DNA from: JBNKLG01 sp050292235
Lineage (GTDB): Bacteria > Pseudomonadota > Gammaproteobacteria > Chromatiales > Chromatiaceae
DNA length: 64,000 bases
Direction of reading: 5' to 3'
Assembly (NCBI GenBank): GCA_050292235.1
Contig: JBNKLG010000001.1
Location: forward strand, 1-64,000
Part shown: piece by piece, positions 8,760 through 16,980 of the stretch
Layout of the letters: every line of letters begins with the position of its first letter
How positions within the stretch are numbered: position 1 is the stretch's first letter
Made by a program: the position numbers and the translations under genes
Notes under the pieces: generated by a model
Databases searched by the model: none
Told to the model about the DNA's origin: nothing
The model's input: only the letters and a program-made list of their open reading frames with translations

Positions 8760-9770
8760 TTACTTGCCCTGCGTTGGTTCACTGAACTCAAAGGCATCGG
8801 CATAGAGATGCTCAGAAGGTAATCCGGCGGTGAGAAAGGCCGCTTTGGCGGCCTGGATCATGGGGGGCGGCCCGGCCATGTAGAGATCGAAACCGCTGAG
8901 ATCACTGTGATCGGCCAGCACCGCTTCATGAACCCAGCCGCTGCGCCCAGACCAGTCGGCATCCGGCTCGGACAGTACCGGGATGAAGCTGATCTGAGGT
9001 TGGGATTTGGCCAGAGATGTTACCCAGTCGCGCAGATAGAGGTCTGCCTGCTGACGCACGCCCCAGTAGATCGTCATCGGGCGTTGTTCTCCATGATGAA
9101 GTGCGTGCTGTATCAGGCCCTTGATGGGGGCAAAGCCGGTGCCACCAGCGACAAAAATCAGCGGACGGTCACTGATCTCGCGCAGGGTAAAGCTGCCCAT
9201 GGGGGCCTGAATGCGGAGGATGGCCTTCTCCTGGAGTTGGGAAAAGACGTAATCGGTAAAGGTGCCGCCGGGCACATGGCGGATATGCAGTTCGATCAGT
9301 CCCGCCTCGTGAGGGGCGTTGGCAAAGGAAAAGGCCCGCTGGCGCCCGTCCTCATGCAGGATGTCCAGATATTGGCCCGCATGGAATTTCAGTGGTTCCC
9401 CCTCAGGCAGTTTGAGCCAGAGCCGCATGACATCCCGACTTAATTGCTCTAGTTTCTCCACCCGGCAGGGCAGGGTGCGTACTGGATATTCTTCGATAGA
9501 ACTGGTTTGAACTCGAATCACCAGATCGGACTTTGGTACTGCTTTGCAAGTGAGACAATCGGTCTCCGGGTGATCCTGGAGTACCATGGGCCGACCATCG
9601 GGGTAGTCCACCTCACCACTTTCCAGGGTGCAGAGACAGCTGCCACAAAAACCTGCGCGGCAGCCGGAAGGCAGTGAGATGTCTTGACGCGAGGCGGCTT
9701 CCAGCAAGGTTTCACCGGGAGAGACGGAGATCTCTATGTCAGCGGGTTGAATGCTTACTTGGTAGCTCAT
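8760..9770 (-). CDS. 2Fe-2S ferredoxin/FAD/NAD(P) reductase of the CDP-6-deoxy-glucoseen reductase-like group
   Basis: Single-chain electron transfer protein of 336 residues. The N-terminal plant-type ferredoxin domain has the cluster motif CRAGFCGSC and the distal cysteine in CLTCK. An FAD domain follows (RAFSFANAP), then an NAD(P) domain (FVAGGTGFAPIKGL and YMAGPPPMIQAA). The start MSYQVS at 9770 has GAGG 5 nt upstream; the frame extends further but without family similarity. Homologs are annotated as CDP-6-deoxy-delta-3,4-glucoseen reductase or NAD(P)H-flavin reductase. The physiological acceptor cannot be told, and no deoxysugar genes are nearby. Confidence 0.85.
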   Translation of the reverse strand: MSYQVSIQPADIEISVSPGETLLEAASRQDISLPSGCRAGFCGSCLCTLESGEVDYPDGRPMVLQDHPETDCLTCKAVPKSDLVIRVQTSSIEEYPVRTLPCRVEKLEQLSRDVMRLWLKLPEGEPLKFHAGQYLDILHEDGRQRAFSFANAPHEAGLIELHIRHVPGGTFTDYVFSQLQEKAILRIQAPMGSFTLREISDRPLIFVAGGTGFAPIKGLIQHALHHGEQRPMTIYWGVRQQADLYLRDWVTSLAKSQPQISFIPVLSEPDADWSGRSGWVHEAVLADHSDLSGFDLYMAGPPPMIQAAKAAFLTAGLPSEHLYADAFEFSEPTQGK

Positions 9771-9832
9771 GGGGGCCTCAAGGTTAGAATGGAAAGCCAT
9801 ATTCTGAGGAAAGGTACAGGAAACGAACACCC

Positions 9833-10711
9833 ATGGCGACTGTGACAATTCTGGGCTGTGGCTATCTGGGCCAGCGTTTGGCTCGCTGGCATCAGCAGCG
9901 AGGGGATCAGGTGCTGGCGCTGGTGGCTACAAAAGCCAGTGCCGAGCAGCTCAATGCCCAAGGCATTGAAGCCAAGGTATTGGATCTGGATCAGGAGGCC
10001 GTTGACACGGTGCTGGCTGCGAATGTCGATGGTCTCTATTACCTGGTGCCTCCTTCCTCTAAAGGGACCGAAGATGAGCGGGTGGCCCGATTGCTTCAGG
10101 GCTGGGGGTCAGAACGCTCAGCGTGCCGGGTGCTCTATCTGAGTACCACCGGCGTCTATGGGGATTGCGGTGGGGTCTGGGTCGATGAAAGCCGGCCAGT
10201 CAACCCGCCTTCAGATCGCGCCAAGCGCCGCTGGTCGGCCGAGCAGCAATGGCGTCAGTGGCAACAGCAGGGTGGTGGCGAGTTGGTGGTGCTGCGGGTG
10301 GCGGGCATCTATGGCCCTGGTCGCCTTCCCTTGGCACGACTCCGCAAAGGGCTGCCCATGCTGGGGGCGGACGAAGCGCCCTACTCCAATCGCATCCATG
10401 TCGATGATCTGACCCAGGTCTGCGTGGCAGCCATGACTCAGGCGGCGGATGGTGCCCTCTACAACGTCAGCGACGGCCACCCCACCACCATGCGCGACTA
10501 TTTCGACCGGGTGGCCGATCTGGCTGGCCTGCCGCGTCCGCCACTGGTCACTCGGGCAGAGGCGTATCAATCGCTGTCACCGGAGATGCTGGGCTATCTG
10601 GGCCAGTCGCGCCGCCTGCGTATTGACCGTTTGATTGAAGAGCTGGACGTATCAATGCGCTATCCCGATCTGGCCAGCGGGTTGGCGGCTTGTTTACCGA
10701 TTGATGAGTGA
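9833..10711 (+). CDS. SDR-family NAD(P)-binding protein (YeeZ-like)
   Basis: Extended/atypical short-chain dehydrogenase of 292 residues with the N-terminal Rossmann motif GCGYLGQ. A YLSTTGVYGD segment corresponds to the active-site region of nucleotide-sugar epimerase relatives, and RVAGIYGPGR and NRIHVDDL motifs follow. It resembles E. coli YeeZ and other NAD-dependent epimerase/dehydratase-like proteins whose substrates are unknown. It is transcribed divergently from the ferredoxin reductase across a 62-nt gap, so promoters must be packed closely. Confidence 0.82.
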   Translation: MATVTILGCGYLGQRLARWHQQRGDQVLALVATKASAEQLNAQGIEAKVLDLDQEAVDTVLAANVDGLYYLVPPSSKGTEDERVARLLQGWGSERSACRVLYLSTTGVYGDCGGVWVDESRPVNPPSDRAKRRWSAEQQWRQWQQQGGGELVVLRVAGIYGPGRLPLARLRKGLPMLGADEAPYSNRIHVDDLTQVCVAAMTQAADGALYNVSDGHPTTMRDYFDRVADLAGLPRPPLVTRAEAYQSLSPEMLGYLGQSRRLRIDRLIEELDVSMRYPDLASGLAACLPIDE

Positions 10712-10789
10712 GTGCTCAAAGGAGGGGCAGGTCACCGTTTCTGATTGCTTCTTGTATAGTTGTTGGATTGAATTGAGCGTGATGTGCCA

Positions 10790-11929
10790 ATGAAATTTGA
10801 ATCTTACATTTCTGGCGTTTGGAAACAGCAGTACCAGTACAAGAGTTTCCAACCGACACTGATCAATCAGGAGTGGTCATGGGATGATCCGCGCATCAAT
10901 GTGCTGTTGGAAAAAGCAACCAAGTCGCTGGGAGAGCTGAATGCGTTTACTTTGATCGTTCCTGATGTGGATCGCTTCATTCAGATGCATATCGTCAAAG
11001 AAGCGAATACATCCAGCCGGATTGAGGGCACTCGCACAGAGATGGATGAGGCAGTGTTAGAGGAATCGGCCATTTTGCCTGAGCGCAGGGATGATTGGCG
11101 CGAGGTTCGTAATTATGTCCATGCGATGAATGTTGCCATCGATGAGCTGACACGCTTGCCGCTGTCGCTCCGGCTGTTACGTCAGACCCATGAGATTCTC
11201 ATGCAGGGCGCAAGAGGGGAGCGCAAGACGCCGGGCGAGTTTCGTCGCAGCCAAAACTGGATCGGTGGAGCTTCACTGACTGATGCCGCCTTTATCCCTC
11301 CGCACCATGATGATCTCATTGATTTATTGGGAGATCTTGAGGCATTTTGGCATAACGAATCCATTCAGGTGCCCCATTTGGTGCGTTGTGCCCTGAGTCA
11401 CTATCAGTTTGAGACGATTCATCCGTTTTTGGACGGCAATGGTCGTATTGGTCGGCTGCTGATCACGCTTTATCTGGTCAGTCATGGCCTGCTCAGCAAG
11501 CCATCTTTGTATCTGTCCGACCACTTTGAGCGCCATCGGGGAGCCTACTACGATGCGTTGACCCGGGTGCGGACGTCCAATGATATTGGTCATTGGATCC
11601 GGTTTTTTCTACAGGCAGTGGTGGAAACTGCGGAAAATGGCAAGAGGACTTTTCAGCGAATTCTCGCCTTGAGACAGGAGGTGGATGCGCTGGTGGTTAC
11701 TCTGGGGAGGCGGGCCGAGAAGGCTCATGGCTTGGTGCTTCGTCTCTATCAGGAGCCTGTAATTAACGTTAATCAAGCAGCTGAGTGGCTTGATATCAAA
11801 TATTATGCAGCCAATCAGTTGATAGGCGCGCTGGTTGATCTGGAGATATTGCAGGAAGTGACGGGATGGCAGCGTAACCGACTCTTTGTGTTTCGGAGAT
11901 ATCTTGATGTTTTCGCCGCTGAAAACTGA
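10790..11929 (+). CDS. Fic-domain protein, class II (N-terminal inhibition motif)
   Basis: Fic enzyme of 379 residues, expected to transfer AMP or another NMP to a hydroxyl group on a target protein. The catalytic motif HPFLDGNGRIGR starts at residue 211 and the flap lies before it. The N-terminal SSRIEG (residues about 73-78) fits the inhibitory (S/T)xxxE(G/N) helix of class II Fic proteins, so activity is probably autoinhibited. A helix-turn-helix-like C-terminal domain contains VNQAAEWLDIKYYAANQLI. The in-frame GTG at 10784 is an alternative start. No separate antitoxin is adjacent. The target is unknown. Confidence 0.9.
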   Translation: MKFESYISGVWKQQYQYKSFQPTLINQEWSWDDPRINVLLEKATKSLGELNAFTLIVPDVDRFIQMHIVKEANTSSRIEGTRTEMDEAVLEESAILPERRDDWREVRNYVHAMNVAIDELTRLPLSLRLLRQTHEILMQGARGERKTPGEFRRSQNWIGGASLTDAAFIPPHHDDLIDLLGDLEAFWHNESIQVPHLVRCALSHYQFETIHPFLDGNGRIGRLLITLYLVSHGLLSKPSLYLSDHFERHRGAYYDALTRVRTSNDIGHWIRFFLQAVVETAENGKRTFQRILALRQEVDALVVTLGRRAEKAHGLVLRLYQEPVINVNQAAEWLDIKYYAANQLIGALVDLEILQEVTGWQRNRLFVFRRYLDVFAAEN

Positions 11930-11940
11930 AATACAGCTAA

Positions 11941-11991
11941 TCTTATTGTGATTTCATGCCCTAAAAGCACAATAAGAGGGTTTTTATTGTG
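11941..11991 (+). terminator. Terminator-like region after fic with three alternating arms
   Basis: TCTTATTGTG (11941-11950) pairs perfectly with CACAATAAGA (11968-11977), followed by GGG and a T5 run. The same CACAATAA (11968-11975) can instead pair with a second TTATTGTG (11984-11991). Intrinsic termination of fic is the simplest reading; the alternative pairing is noted as a finding. Confidence 0.6.
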
Positions 11992-12074
11992 CTTTCGATC
12001 AAGATGATCCGATTCCAGGTGAAAGGAAAGCGAGAGGGCTTTCAGAACGAATGTGTTGTTGTGTACATAAAAAA

Positions 12075-12091
12075 GCCCCGCTAAGCGGGGC
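12075..12091 (-). terminator. Intrinsic terminator for the 75-residue protein gene
   Basis: GCCCCGC-TAA-GCGGGGC stem of 7 bp with a 3-nt loop. On the minus strand it is followed by six T residues, so it ends transcription of the leftward gene starting at 12344. Confidence 0.85.
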
Positions 12092-12116
12092 CTTTCAGAT
12101 CTAGGCTGATCGAAGA

Positions 12117-12344
12117 TCAGTCGACGCGACGGGAGCCGACGATCTGATGGGCCAGGTCAACCACGCGGTTGGCCATGTCCATGTACTTCTGGCGATAGTC
12201 AGACAGCAGGCCATCTTCGGCAGCCCAGTACTCTTTGCCAGCGAAGCCGTTGGCGTGTTCGTATTCGATGAATTGTCTCTGCATCTCCAGCATCTGGTCG
12301 ATGAGATCTTTCTTTTCCTGGATGAGTGCCGCTGTGTCGCTCAT
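12117..12344 (-). CDS. Small conserved-looking helical protein of 75 residues, function unknown
   Basis: The ATG at 12344 has GGAG 8 nt upstream; the frame is open further but the Shine-Dalgarno decides the start. The product is cytoplasmic, highly charged and predicted helical (TAALIQEKKDLIDQMLEMQR, then a middle segment with EYEHANGF and EYWAAEDG, then a second helix ending HQIVGSRRVD). No cysteine and no membrane segment. It is monocistronic, with its own terminator. Upstream it shares a 31-nt composite element with the dsr intergenic region, which suggests a link with sulfur metabolism. I do not recognise the family with certainty. Confidence 0.7.
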   Translation of the reverse strand: MSDTAALIQEKKDLIDQMLEMQRQFIEYEHANGFAGKEYWAAEDGLLSDYRQKYMDMANRVVDLAHQIVGSRRVD

Positions 12345-12468
12345 GTTGTGACTCCAAAACTCAAGTTGGTTAAGCAGGCAACCGGCGCTAAGGCCTGGAT
12401 GCAACGAATTCTGTTTAATAGCGATTCGCTAATATACCAAAGCCGCCGGGCTATTTCAGTCTTTTTCC

Positions 12469-12499
12469 CTATCCCCGATGGGATAGGTGGGCGGGATAA
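12469..12499. promoter_or_regulatory. Composite hairpin element, copy A (shared with the dsrA upstream region)
   Basis: CTATCCC-N4-GGGATAGGTGG-N4-GATAA. The hairpin here extends to 8 bp (CCTATCCC/GGGATAGG, 12468-12487) with a 4-nt loop. It lies about 133 bp upstream of the 75-residue protein start and downstream of pyrD. The second copy is at 47360-47390. It could be an operator or a small dispersed repeat. Confidence 0.55.
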
Positions 12500-12516
12500 T
12501 TAGAGGGAGAGGTCGC

Positions 12517-13485
12517 TCAATTGCAGCCACAGGTCACAGGCCCCGGCTGGTTCAATTCCAGGGTACCGGTCAGTTGACTGATGTGGTCGATCTGGTGCTG
12601 TTGCAGATAGTCGAGAATGCCTTGATTGATCTTGGGCAGGATCAGCGGATCGTAAAAGAGTGCCGTGCCGACACCCACAGCGCTGGCACCGGCAATGAGA
12701 AACTCGATGGCATCGCGGGCGCTTTGGACGCCGCCCTGGCCGATGATGGGGATGCCGTGAGGCTTGGCTACCTGATGAACCTGATGCACCTTGAGCAGGG
12801 CAACGGGTTTGATGGCCGGGCCGGAGAGGCCTCCCTGGTTGTTGCCGATCACCGGTCGGCGCTGGTCGATGTCGATGGCCATGCCCATGAGGGTGTTGAT
12901 GGCGGAGAAGGCATCGGTGCCGGCTTCAATGCAGCCTTTGGCGTTGGCAGCAATGTCGGTCTGGTTGGGCGACAGCTTGGTGATCAGTGGCTTGGTGGTG
13001 GCACGGCGGCAGGCGGCGACCACGCGGGCCGACATCTCCGGGTCGTTGCCAAAGGCGACACCGCCCTCTTTGACGTTGGGACAGGAGATGTTGATCTCGA
13101 TGGCGTCGATGGGGGAATCATCGAAGCGGCGGGTGACCTCTTCGTACTCTTCTATCGAGGAGCCAGAGACGTTGGCGATAAAGCGGGTTTCCGCGAAATC
13201 CAAGCTGGGCAGGATCTGCCCAACGACATGATCCACCCCAGGGTTTTGCAGGCCGATGGCGTTGAGCATGCCGCTGGGGGTTTCGTAAACCCGATGAGGC
13301 GCGTTGCCGGGGCGAGCGGTCAGGGTGGTGCCTTTGAGGCAGATGGCTCCGGCATCGCGGTTGGAAAAGCCCTGGACGCGGGTATACTCTTCGCCAAAGC
13401 CAACACAGCCGGAGAGCAACACCAGCGGGCTGTTGAGGTGCAGTCCACAAAAATCAATGGCGAGGGAGGATTGGGTCGTCGTCAT
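12517..13485 (-). CDS. pyrD: Dihydroorotate dehydrogenase, class 1B-like (PyrD catalytic subunit type)
   Basis: FMN enzyme of 322 residues oxidising dihydroorotate to orotate in pyrimidine synthesis. Class 1 features include NSPLVLLSGC near the N-terminus, ICLKGTT, the NISCPNVKEGG motif with the catalytic-base cysteine of class 1 enzymes, KLSPN and the phosphate-binding IIGQGGVQSARDAIEFLIAGA. Class 1B enzymes normally pair with the iron-sulfur subunit PyrK, which is not adjacent here. Gammaproteobacteria usually carry the membrane-bound class 2 enzyme, so this gene is unusual for the lineage. Its start codon overlaps that of trmL on the other strand. Confidence 0.85.
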   Translation of the reverse strand: MTTTQSSLAIDFCGLHLNSPLVLLSGCVGFGEEYTRVQGFSNRDAGAICLKGTTLTARPGNAPHRVYETPSGMLNAIGLQNPGVDHVVGQILPSLDFAETRFIANVSGSSIEEYEEVTRRFDDSPIDAIEINISCPNVKEGGVAFGNDPEMSARVVAACRRATTKPLITKLSPNQTDIAANAKGCIEAGTDAFSAINTLMGMAIDIDQRRPVIGNNQGGLSGPAIKPVALLKVHQVHQVAKPHGIPIIGQGGVQSARDAIEFLIAGASAVGVGTALFYDPLILPKINQGILDYLQQHQIDHISQLTGTLELNQPGPVTCGCN

Positions 13486-13954
13486 GGAACCTATCTGTCA
13501 TCTGGTTTTATATCAGCCGGAGATACCGCCGAATACCGGCAACATCATACGCCTTTGTGCCAATAGCGGCACCCGGCTGCATCTGATTGAGCCCTTGGGC
13601 TTTGAATTGGACGACAAGCGCTTGCGTCGGGCGGGGTTGGATTATCACGAATGGGCTGAAGTAGAGCGTCATGCCACTCTGGCTGATGCCCTGGCTACCT
13701 TGCCGGGCCGACGGGTCTTTCCCTGCACGACCAAGGGTCGAAGCCGTCCCGATCAGGTCACTTTTCAAGCCGGAGATGTGCTGCTCATGGGGCCAGAGAC
13801 TCGGGGTCTGCCCGCCGAGGTGTTGCAGCAGTTTCCCTCCAAACACTGGTTGCGCCTGCCTATGCGACCTGAAAATCGCAGCCTGAATCTCTCCAATGCG
13901 GCGGCCATTCTGGTCTATGAGCTGTGGCGTCAGTTGGATTTTATCGGAGGCTAA
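13484..13954 (+). CDS. trmL: tRNA (cytidine(34)-2'-O)-methyltransferase TrmL
   Basis: SPOUT-class methyltransferase modifying the wobble base of tRNA-Leu. The 156-residue product matches the family: LVLYQPEIPPNTGNI at the N-terminus, RRAGLDYHEW, LLMGPETRGLP and the knot motif RSLNLSNAAAILVYE. The ATG at 13484 gives the usual length; GGAGG lies about 14 nt upstream, which is long. The start is interlocked with the divergent pyrD start, and the 3' end overlaps trkH tail to tail by 4 nt. Confidence 0.93.
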   Translation: MEPICHLVLYQPEIPPNTGNIIRLCANSGTRLHLIEPLGFELDDKRLRRAGLDYHEWAEVERHATLADALATLPGRRVFPCTTKGRSRPDQVTFQAGDVLLMGPETRGLPAEVLQQFPSKHWLRLPMRPENRSLNLSNAAAILVYELWRQLDFIGG

Positions 13955-15396
13955 TGGCGCCAATAGCCCGGCGAGAGCAGCACCAGCACGGTAAAGATCT
14001 CCAATCGACCCAGTAGCATGGCCAGAATCGCCAGCATTTTGCCCGGTTCACTGATGTTGGCAAAGGTGGTAGAGACCTCGCCTAATCCAGGGCCTAAGTT
14101 GTTCATACAGGTGGCAACGGCGGAAAAGGCGGTGACCTGATCCAGTCCGGTGGCCATCATCAGCAGGGTCAGCAGAGCAAAAACGGCGACATAGATGGAG
14201 AAAAAGCCCCAGACGGTTTGTGCTGTCTGGGTGGAGATTACCTGATCACCCAAACGCAGTGGGCGCACCGCGTTGGGGTGAACCAGGGCATCGATTTCGC
14301 GCAGGCCTTGTTTCAACATGATCATGATGCGGGAGACCTTGATGCCACCGGCAGTAGAACCGCCACAACCGCCGACAAAGCTCATGAAGATCAACAAAAC
14401 TGGGAGAAAGCTGGGCCACAAAGAGAAATCAACAGTACCAAAGCCGGTGCTGGTGATGACCGAGGCAACTTCAAACAGGGAGTTGATGATAGCCTCGTGG
14501 AAACGTCCGTATTCTTCAAGCCAGAGCAGCATAGTAGCAATGACCACCAGGGCGGCCAGGCTGAACAGTAGGAAAAAGCGGGTTTCAGTATCTTTCCAGT
14601 AAAACCTGGGGGATTGGCGAGTTAATACCCGGTAATGGACCGCAAAATTGATTCCACCGGCTAGCATGAAGAAGATGCAAATGAGCTCGATGGTTTGGCT
14701 TTTGAAGAAACCAATGCTGGCATCGTGGGTGGAAAAGCCACCCGTGGATACGGTGGTAAAGCTGTGGGTGACGGCGTCAAAAAGACTCATGCCCGCTATC
14801 CAATAGGCCAGAGCGCAGGTCACAGTCATGCCGACGTAGAGCAGCCAGAGTGAGCGTGCCGTTTCCACAAGTCGAGGCTTGAGTTTGGATTCCTTCATTG
14901 GCCCTGGCGTTTCAGCCTTGTAGAGCTGCATACCACCAATACCCAACATAGGCAGGATAGCGATGGCCAGTACGATCAATCCCATGCCACCCAGCCATTG
15001 CAGTTGGCTACGGTAATAGAGCACCGAAGGCGGCAGTTGTTCTAATCCGACGATGACCGTGGCACCGGTGGTTGTGAAGCCGGAAACGGCCTCGAAGAAG
15101 GCATCGACAAAATCCAGGTGCGGGCCGAGCATAAAAGGGATGGCAGCCAGCAGACAGAGGACGATCCAGAATAGAGTGACGATGGTAAAACCGTCGCGGC
15201 GCTGGAAATCCCCGACTCGGTGACGCAAAGGCAGCCAGGGTACCAGGCCACCGATGTACATGATCAAAAATGAGAGGCCAAAGGTGGAAAACTGGCCGTC
15301 GTCATACCAGAGCGAAATCAGCATAGGCGGAATCGCTGACAGGCTGAAGATCATACTGAGAAAACCGATGAGCCCGATGATGGAGAGGGACTTCAT
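13951..15396 (-). CDS. trkH: Trk-system potassium transporter, TrkH family
   Basis: Inner-membrane K+ uptake channel subunit of 481 residues with multiple membrane segments and four pore loops. Pore motifs seen include SGFTTTGATV, TTVSTGGFST, STGFGT and NNLGPGLG. It is the last gene of an operon running arsR, rhodanese, secB, gpsA, trkH, starting 17 nt after gpsA. The TrkA regulatory subunit is not in the window. Either TrkH or TrkG could be the closest name. Confidence 0.93.
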   Translation of the reverse strand: MKSLSIIGLIGFLSMIFSLSAIPPMLISLWYDDGQFSTFGLSFLIMYIGGLVPWLPLRHRVGDFQRRDGFTIVTLFWIVLCLLAAIPFMLGPHLDFVDAFFEAVSGFTTTGATVIVGLEQLPPSVLYYRSQLQWLGGMGLIVLAIAILPMLGIGGMQLYKAETPGPMKESKLKPRLVETARSLWLLYVGMTVTCALAYWIAGMSLFDAVTHSFTTVSTGGFSTHDASIGFFKSQTIELICIFFMLAGGINFAVHYRVLTRQSPRFYWKDTETRFFLLFSLAALVVIATMLLWLEEYGRFHEAIINSLFEVASVITSTGFGTVDFSLWPSFLPVLLIFMSFVGGCGGSTAGGIKVSRIMIMLKQGLREIDALVHPNAVRPLRLGDQVISTQTAQTVWGFFSIYVAVFALLTLLMMATGLDQVTAFSAVATCMNNLGPGLGEVSTTFANISEPGKMLAILAMLLGRLEIFTVLVLLSPGYWRH

Positions 15397-15413
15397 GTGG
15401 GGGACTCCCTCGT

Positions 15414-16412
15414 TCAGCGCGTTTCCGGCTTGAGACTACGGGCCAGTAAGTTATTGACTGCCTCACAGGGGGGGAGACCCTGGTAGAGCACCTGGTACAC
15501 CTGCTCGGTGATGGGCATTTCCACCTCTAGCTTTTGTGCCAGCTGATGAACCAGTTTTGCGGTGCCCAGTCCCTCAACCTCCTGGCCGATCTCTTCCCGA
15601 GCCTGGGTCATGTTCAGGCCCTGGGCGAGGGCGAGTCCCATGCGTCGGTTCCGCGATTGGTTATCGGTACAGGTCAGTACCAGGTCTCCCAGTCCGGCCA
15701 GACCCATAAAGGTTTCCGTCTGTGCGCCCAGCGCTATGCCGAGTCGGCTGATTTCGGTCAGGCTGCGGGTGATGAGGGCGGCTCGGGTATTGGCACCAAA
15801 GCCCAGCCCATCGGCGATACCGGCAGCAATCGCCATGACGTTTTTGACGGCACCACCAATCTGTACACCGATGATGTCGCTGTTGGTATAGATGCGAAAG
15901 TTGCCACCGTGCAGGACATCGGCCCAGCGGGTAGCGTGATGATTATCTGTGGCGGCAACGGTGAGGGCGGTGGGCAGATCTTTGGCGACCTCGGAGGCAA
16001 AGGAAGGGCCGGAGATGGCAGCCAGGGGGCGGTTTCCCAACTGTTGCCGGGCCACCTGGCTGAGCAGTTGTCCCTCTCCGGCCAGCCCTTTGGTCGCCCA
16101 GGCTATGCCGGTTTCAGAGGGTAGGTGTGGGTTAATTCGGTCCAGCATGGTTGCGAAGGCATGACTGGGGATCACCAGCAACAGCAGATCGGTCTGCAGC
16201 ACGGGTTTAAGCTCCAGCGACATCTGAAGATTTTCCGGTAAAGGAATGCCAGGGAGGTAGCGCTGGTTTTCCCGCCGTTCAGCCAGTTCGGTCACATGAG
16301 CCGGGTTATGGTCCCAGAGGCGAACGGTATGGCCATTGCGGGCCAGCAGCATAGCGAGGGCCGTGCCCCAGGAGCCAGCCCCCAGCACGCTAATCTGGCA
16401 CTTGCTGTTCAC
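15414..16412 (-). CDS. gpsA: Glycerol-3-phosphate dehydrogenase [NAD(P)+] GpsA
   Basis: Reduces dihydroxyacetone phosphate to sn-glycerol-3-phosphate for phospholipid synthesis. The 332-residue product begins at a GTG; the N-terminal Rossmann motif VLGAGSWGTALA follows within eight residues. ATKGL, SGPSFA, GGAVKNVMAIAAG (catalytic lysine) and LAGLGDLVLTC motifs are present. The frame is open upstream through secB but those residues are a shadow of secB. It lies 10 nt after secB, the usual gammaproteobacterial pairing. Confidence 0.95.
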   Translation of the reverse strand: MNSKCQISVLGAGSWGTALAMLLARNGHTVRLWDHNPAHVTELAERRENQRYLPGIPLPENLQMSLELKPVLQTDLLLLVIPSHAFATMLDRINPHLPSETGIAWATKGLAGEGQLLSQVARQQLGNRPLAAISGPSFASEVAKDLPTALTVAATDNHHATRWADVLHGGNFRIYTNSDIIGVQIGGAVKNVMAIAAGIADGLGFGANTRAALITRSLTEISRLGIALGAQTETFMGLAGLGDLVLTCTDNQSRNRRMGLALAQGLNMTQAREEIGQEVEGLGTAKLVHQLAQKLEVEMPITEQVYQVLYQGLPPCEAVNNLLARSLKPETR

Positions 16413-16422
16413 GGGTGGTGTC

Positions 16423-16899
16423 TCAGTGTGCTGTTTTATCGCTGGCTCCGCCCTGCTGCTTCTCATGTTGTTGCTGAAGATGCTGGGCCAGAATGGCGTC
16501 AAAGTTGACCGGTGCCAGGAGGAACTGGGGGAAACTGCCCTTGGTAACCAGGTCGGAGATGGCTTCGCGGGCATAGGGGAAGAGTTGGTGGGGACAATAG
16601 CTGCCCAGAATAGGGGCCAGCTCTTCTTGGGAGAAGCCTTTAATGGCGAAGATGCCTGCCTGATGAATCTCTGCAAGAAAAGCGACCTTGTCTCCCACCT
16701 TGTTGGTGACAGTGATTTTAAGTGTGACCTCGAACACCTCTTCATTCAATGATTTGGCATCAGTGCCAAGTTGCAGGTCGATTTGGGGCTTCCACTCTTC
16801 CAGGAAAATTTGGGGGGAATTCGGGGTTTCGAAAGAGACGTCTTTCAGATAAAAACGCTGCAGTTCAATGTGTTTGGTAGGGGCTTCGTTATCGCTCAT
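16423..16899 (-). CDS. secB: Protein-export chaperone SecB
   Basis: Cytoplasmic tetrameric chaperone that delivers unfolded preproteins to SecA. The 158-residue product has the family segments FYLKDVSFE, FLAEIHQAGIF, ILGSYCPHQLFPYAREAISDLV in order, and a C-terminal Q- and H-rich tail. It lies 81 nt downstream of the rhodanese gene and 10 nt upstream of gpsA. The order rhodanese-secB-gpsA also occurs in Enterobacteria. Confidence 0.97.
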   Translation of the reverse strand: MSDNEAPTKHIELQRFYLKDVSFETPNSPQIFLEEWKPQIDLQLGTDAKSLNEEVFEVTLKITVTNKVGDKVAFLAEIHQAGIFAIKGFSQEELAPILGSYCPHQLFPYAREAISDLVTKGSFPQFLLAPVNFDAILAQHLQQQHEKQQGGASDKTAH

Positions 16900-16980
16900 G
16901 GTGTCCTCATTGGCGTCGGTGGAAGTAGACCGGCAGGGCCGATGTGTTGAGAGCGATTATCCCAGATTTCCCGATATCGC

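Noticed and set aside
16413..16745. 110-residue N-terminal extension of gpsA
   Set aside because: It is the out-of-frame reading of secB; the Rossmann motif begins right after the GTG at 16412.
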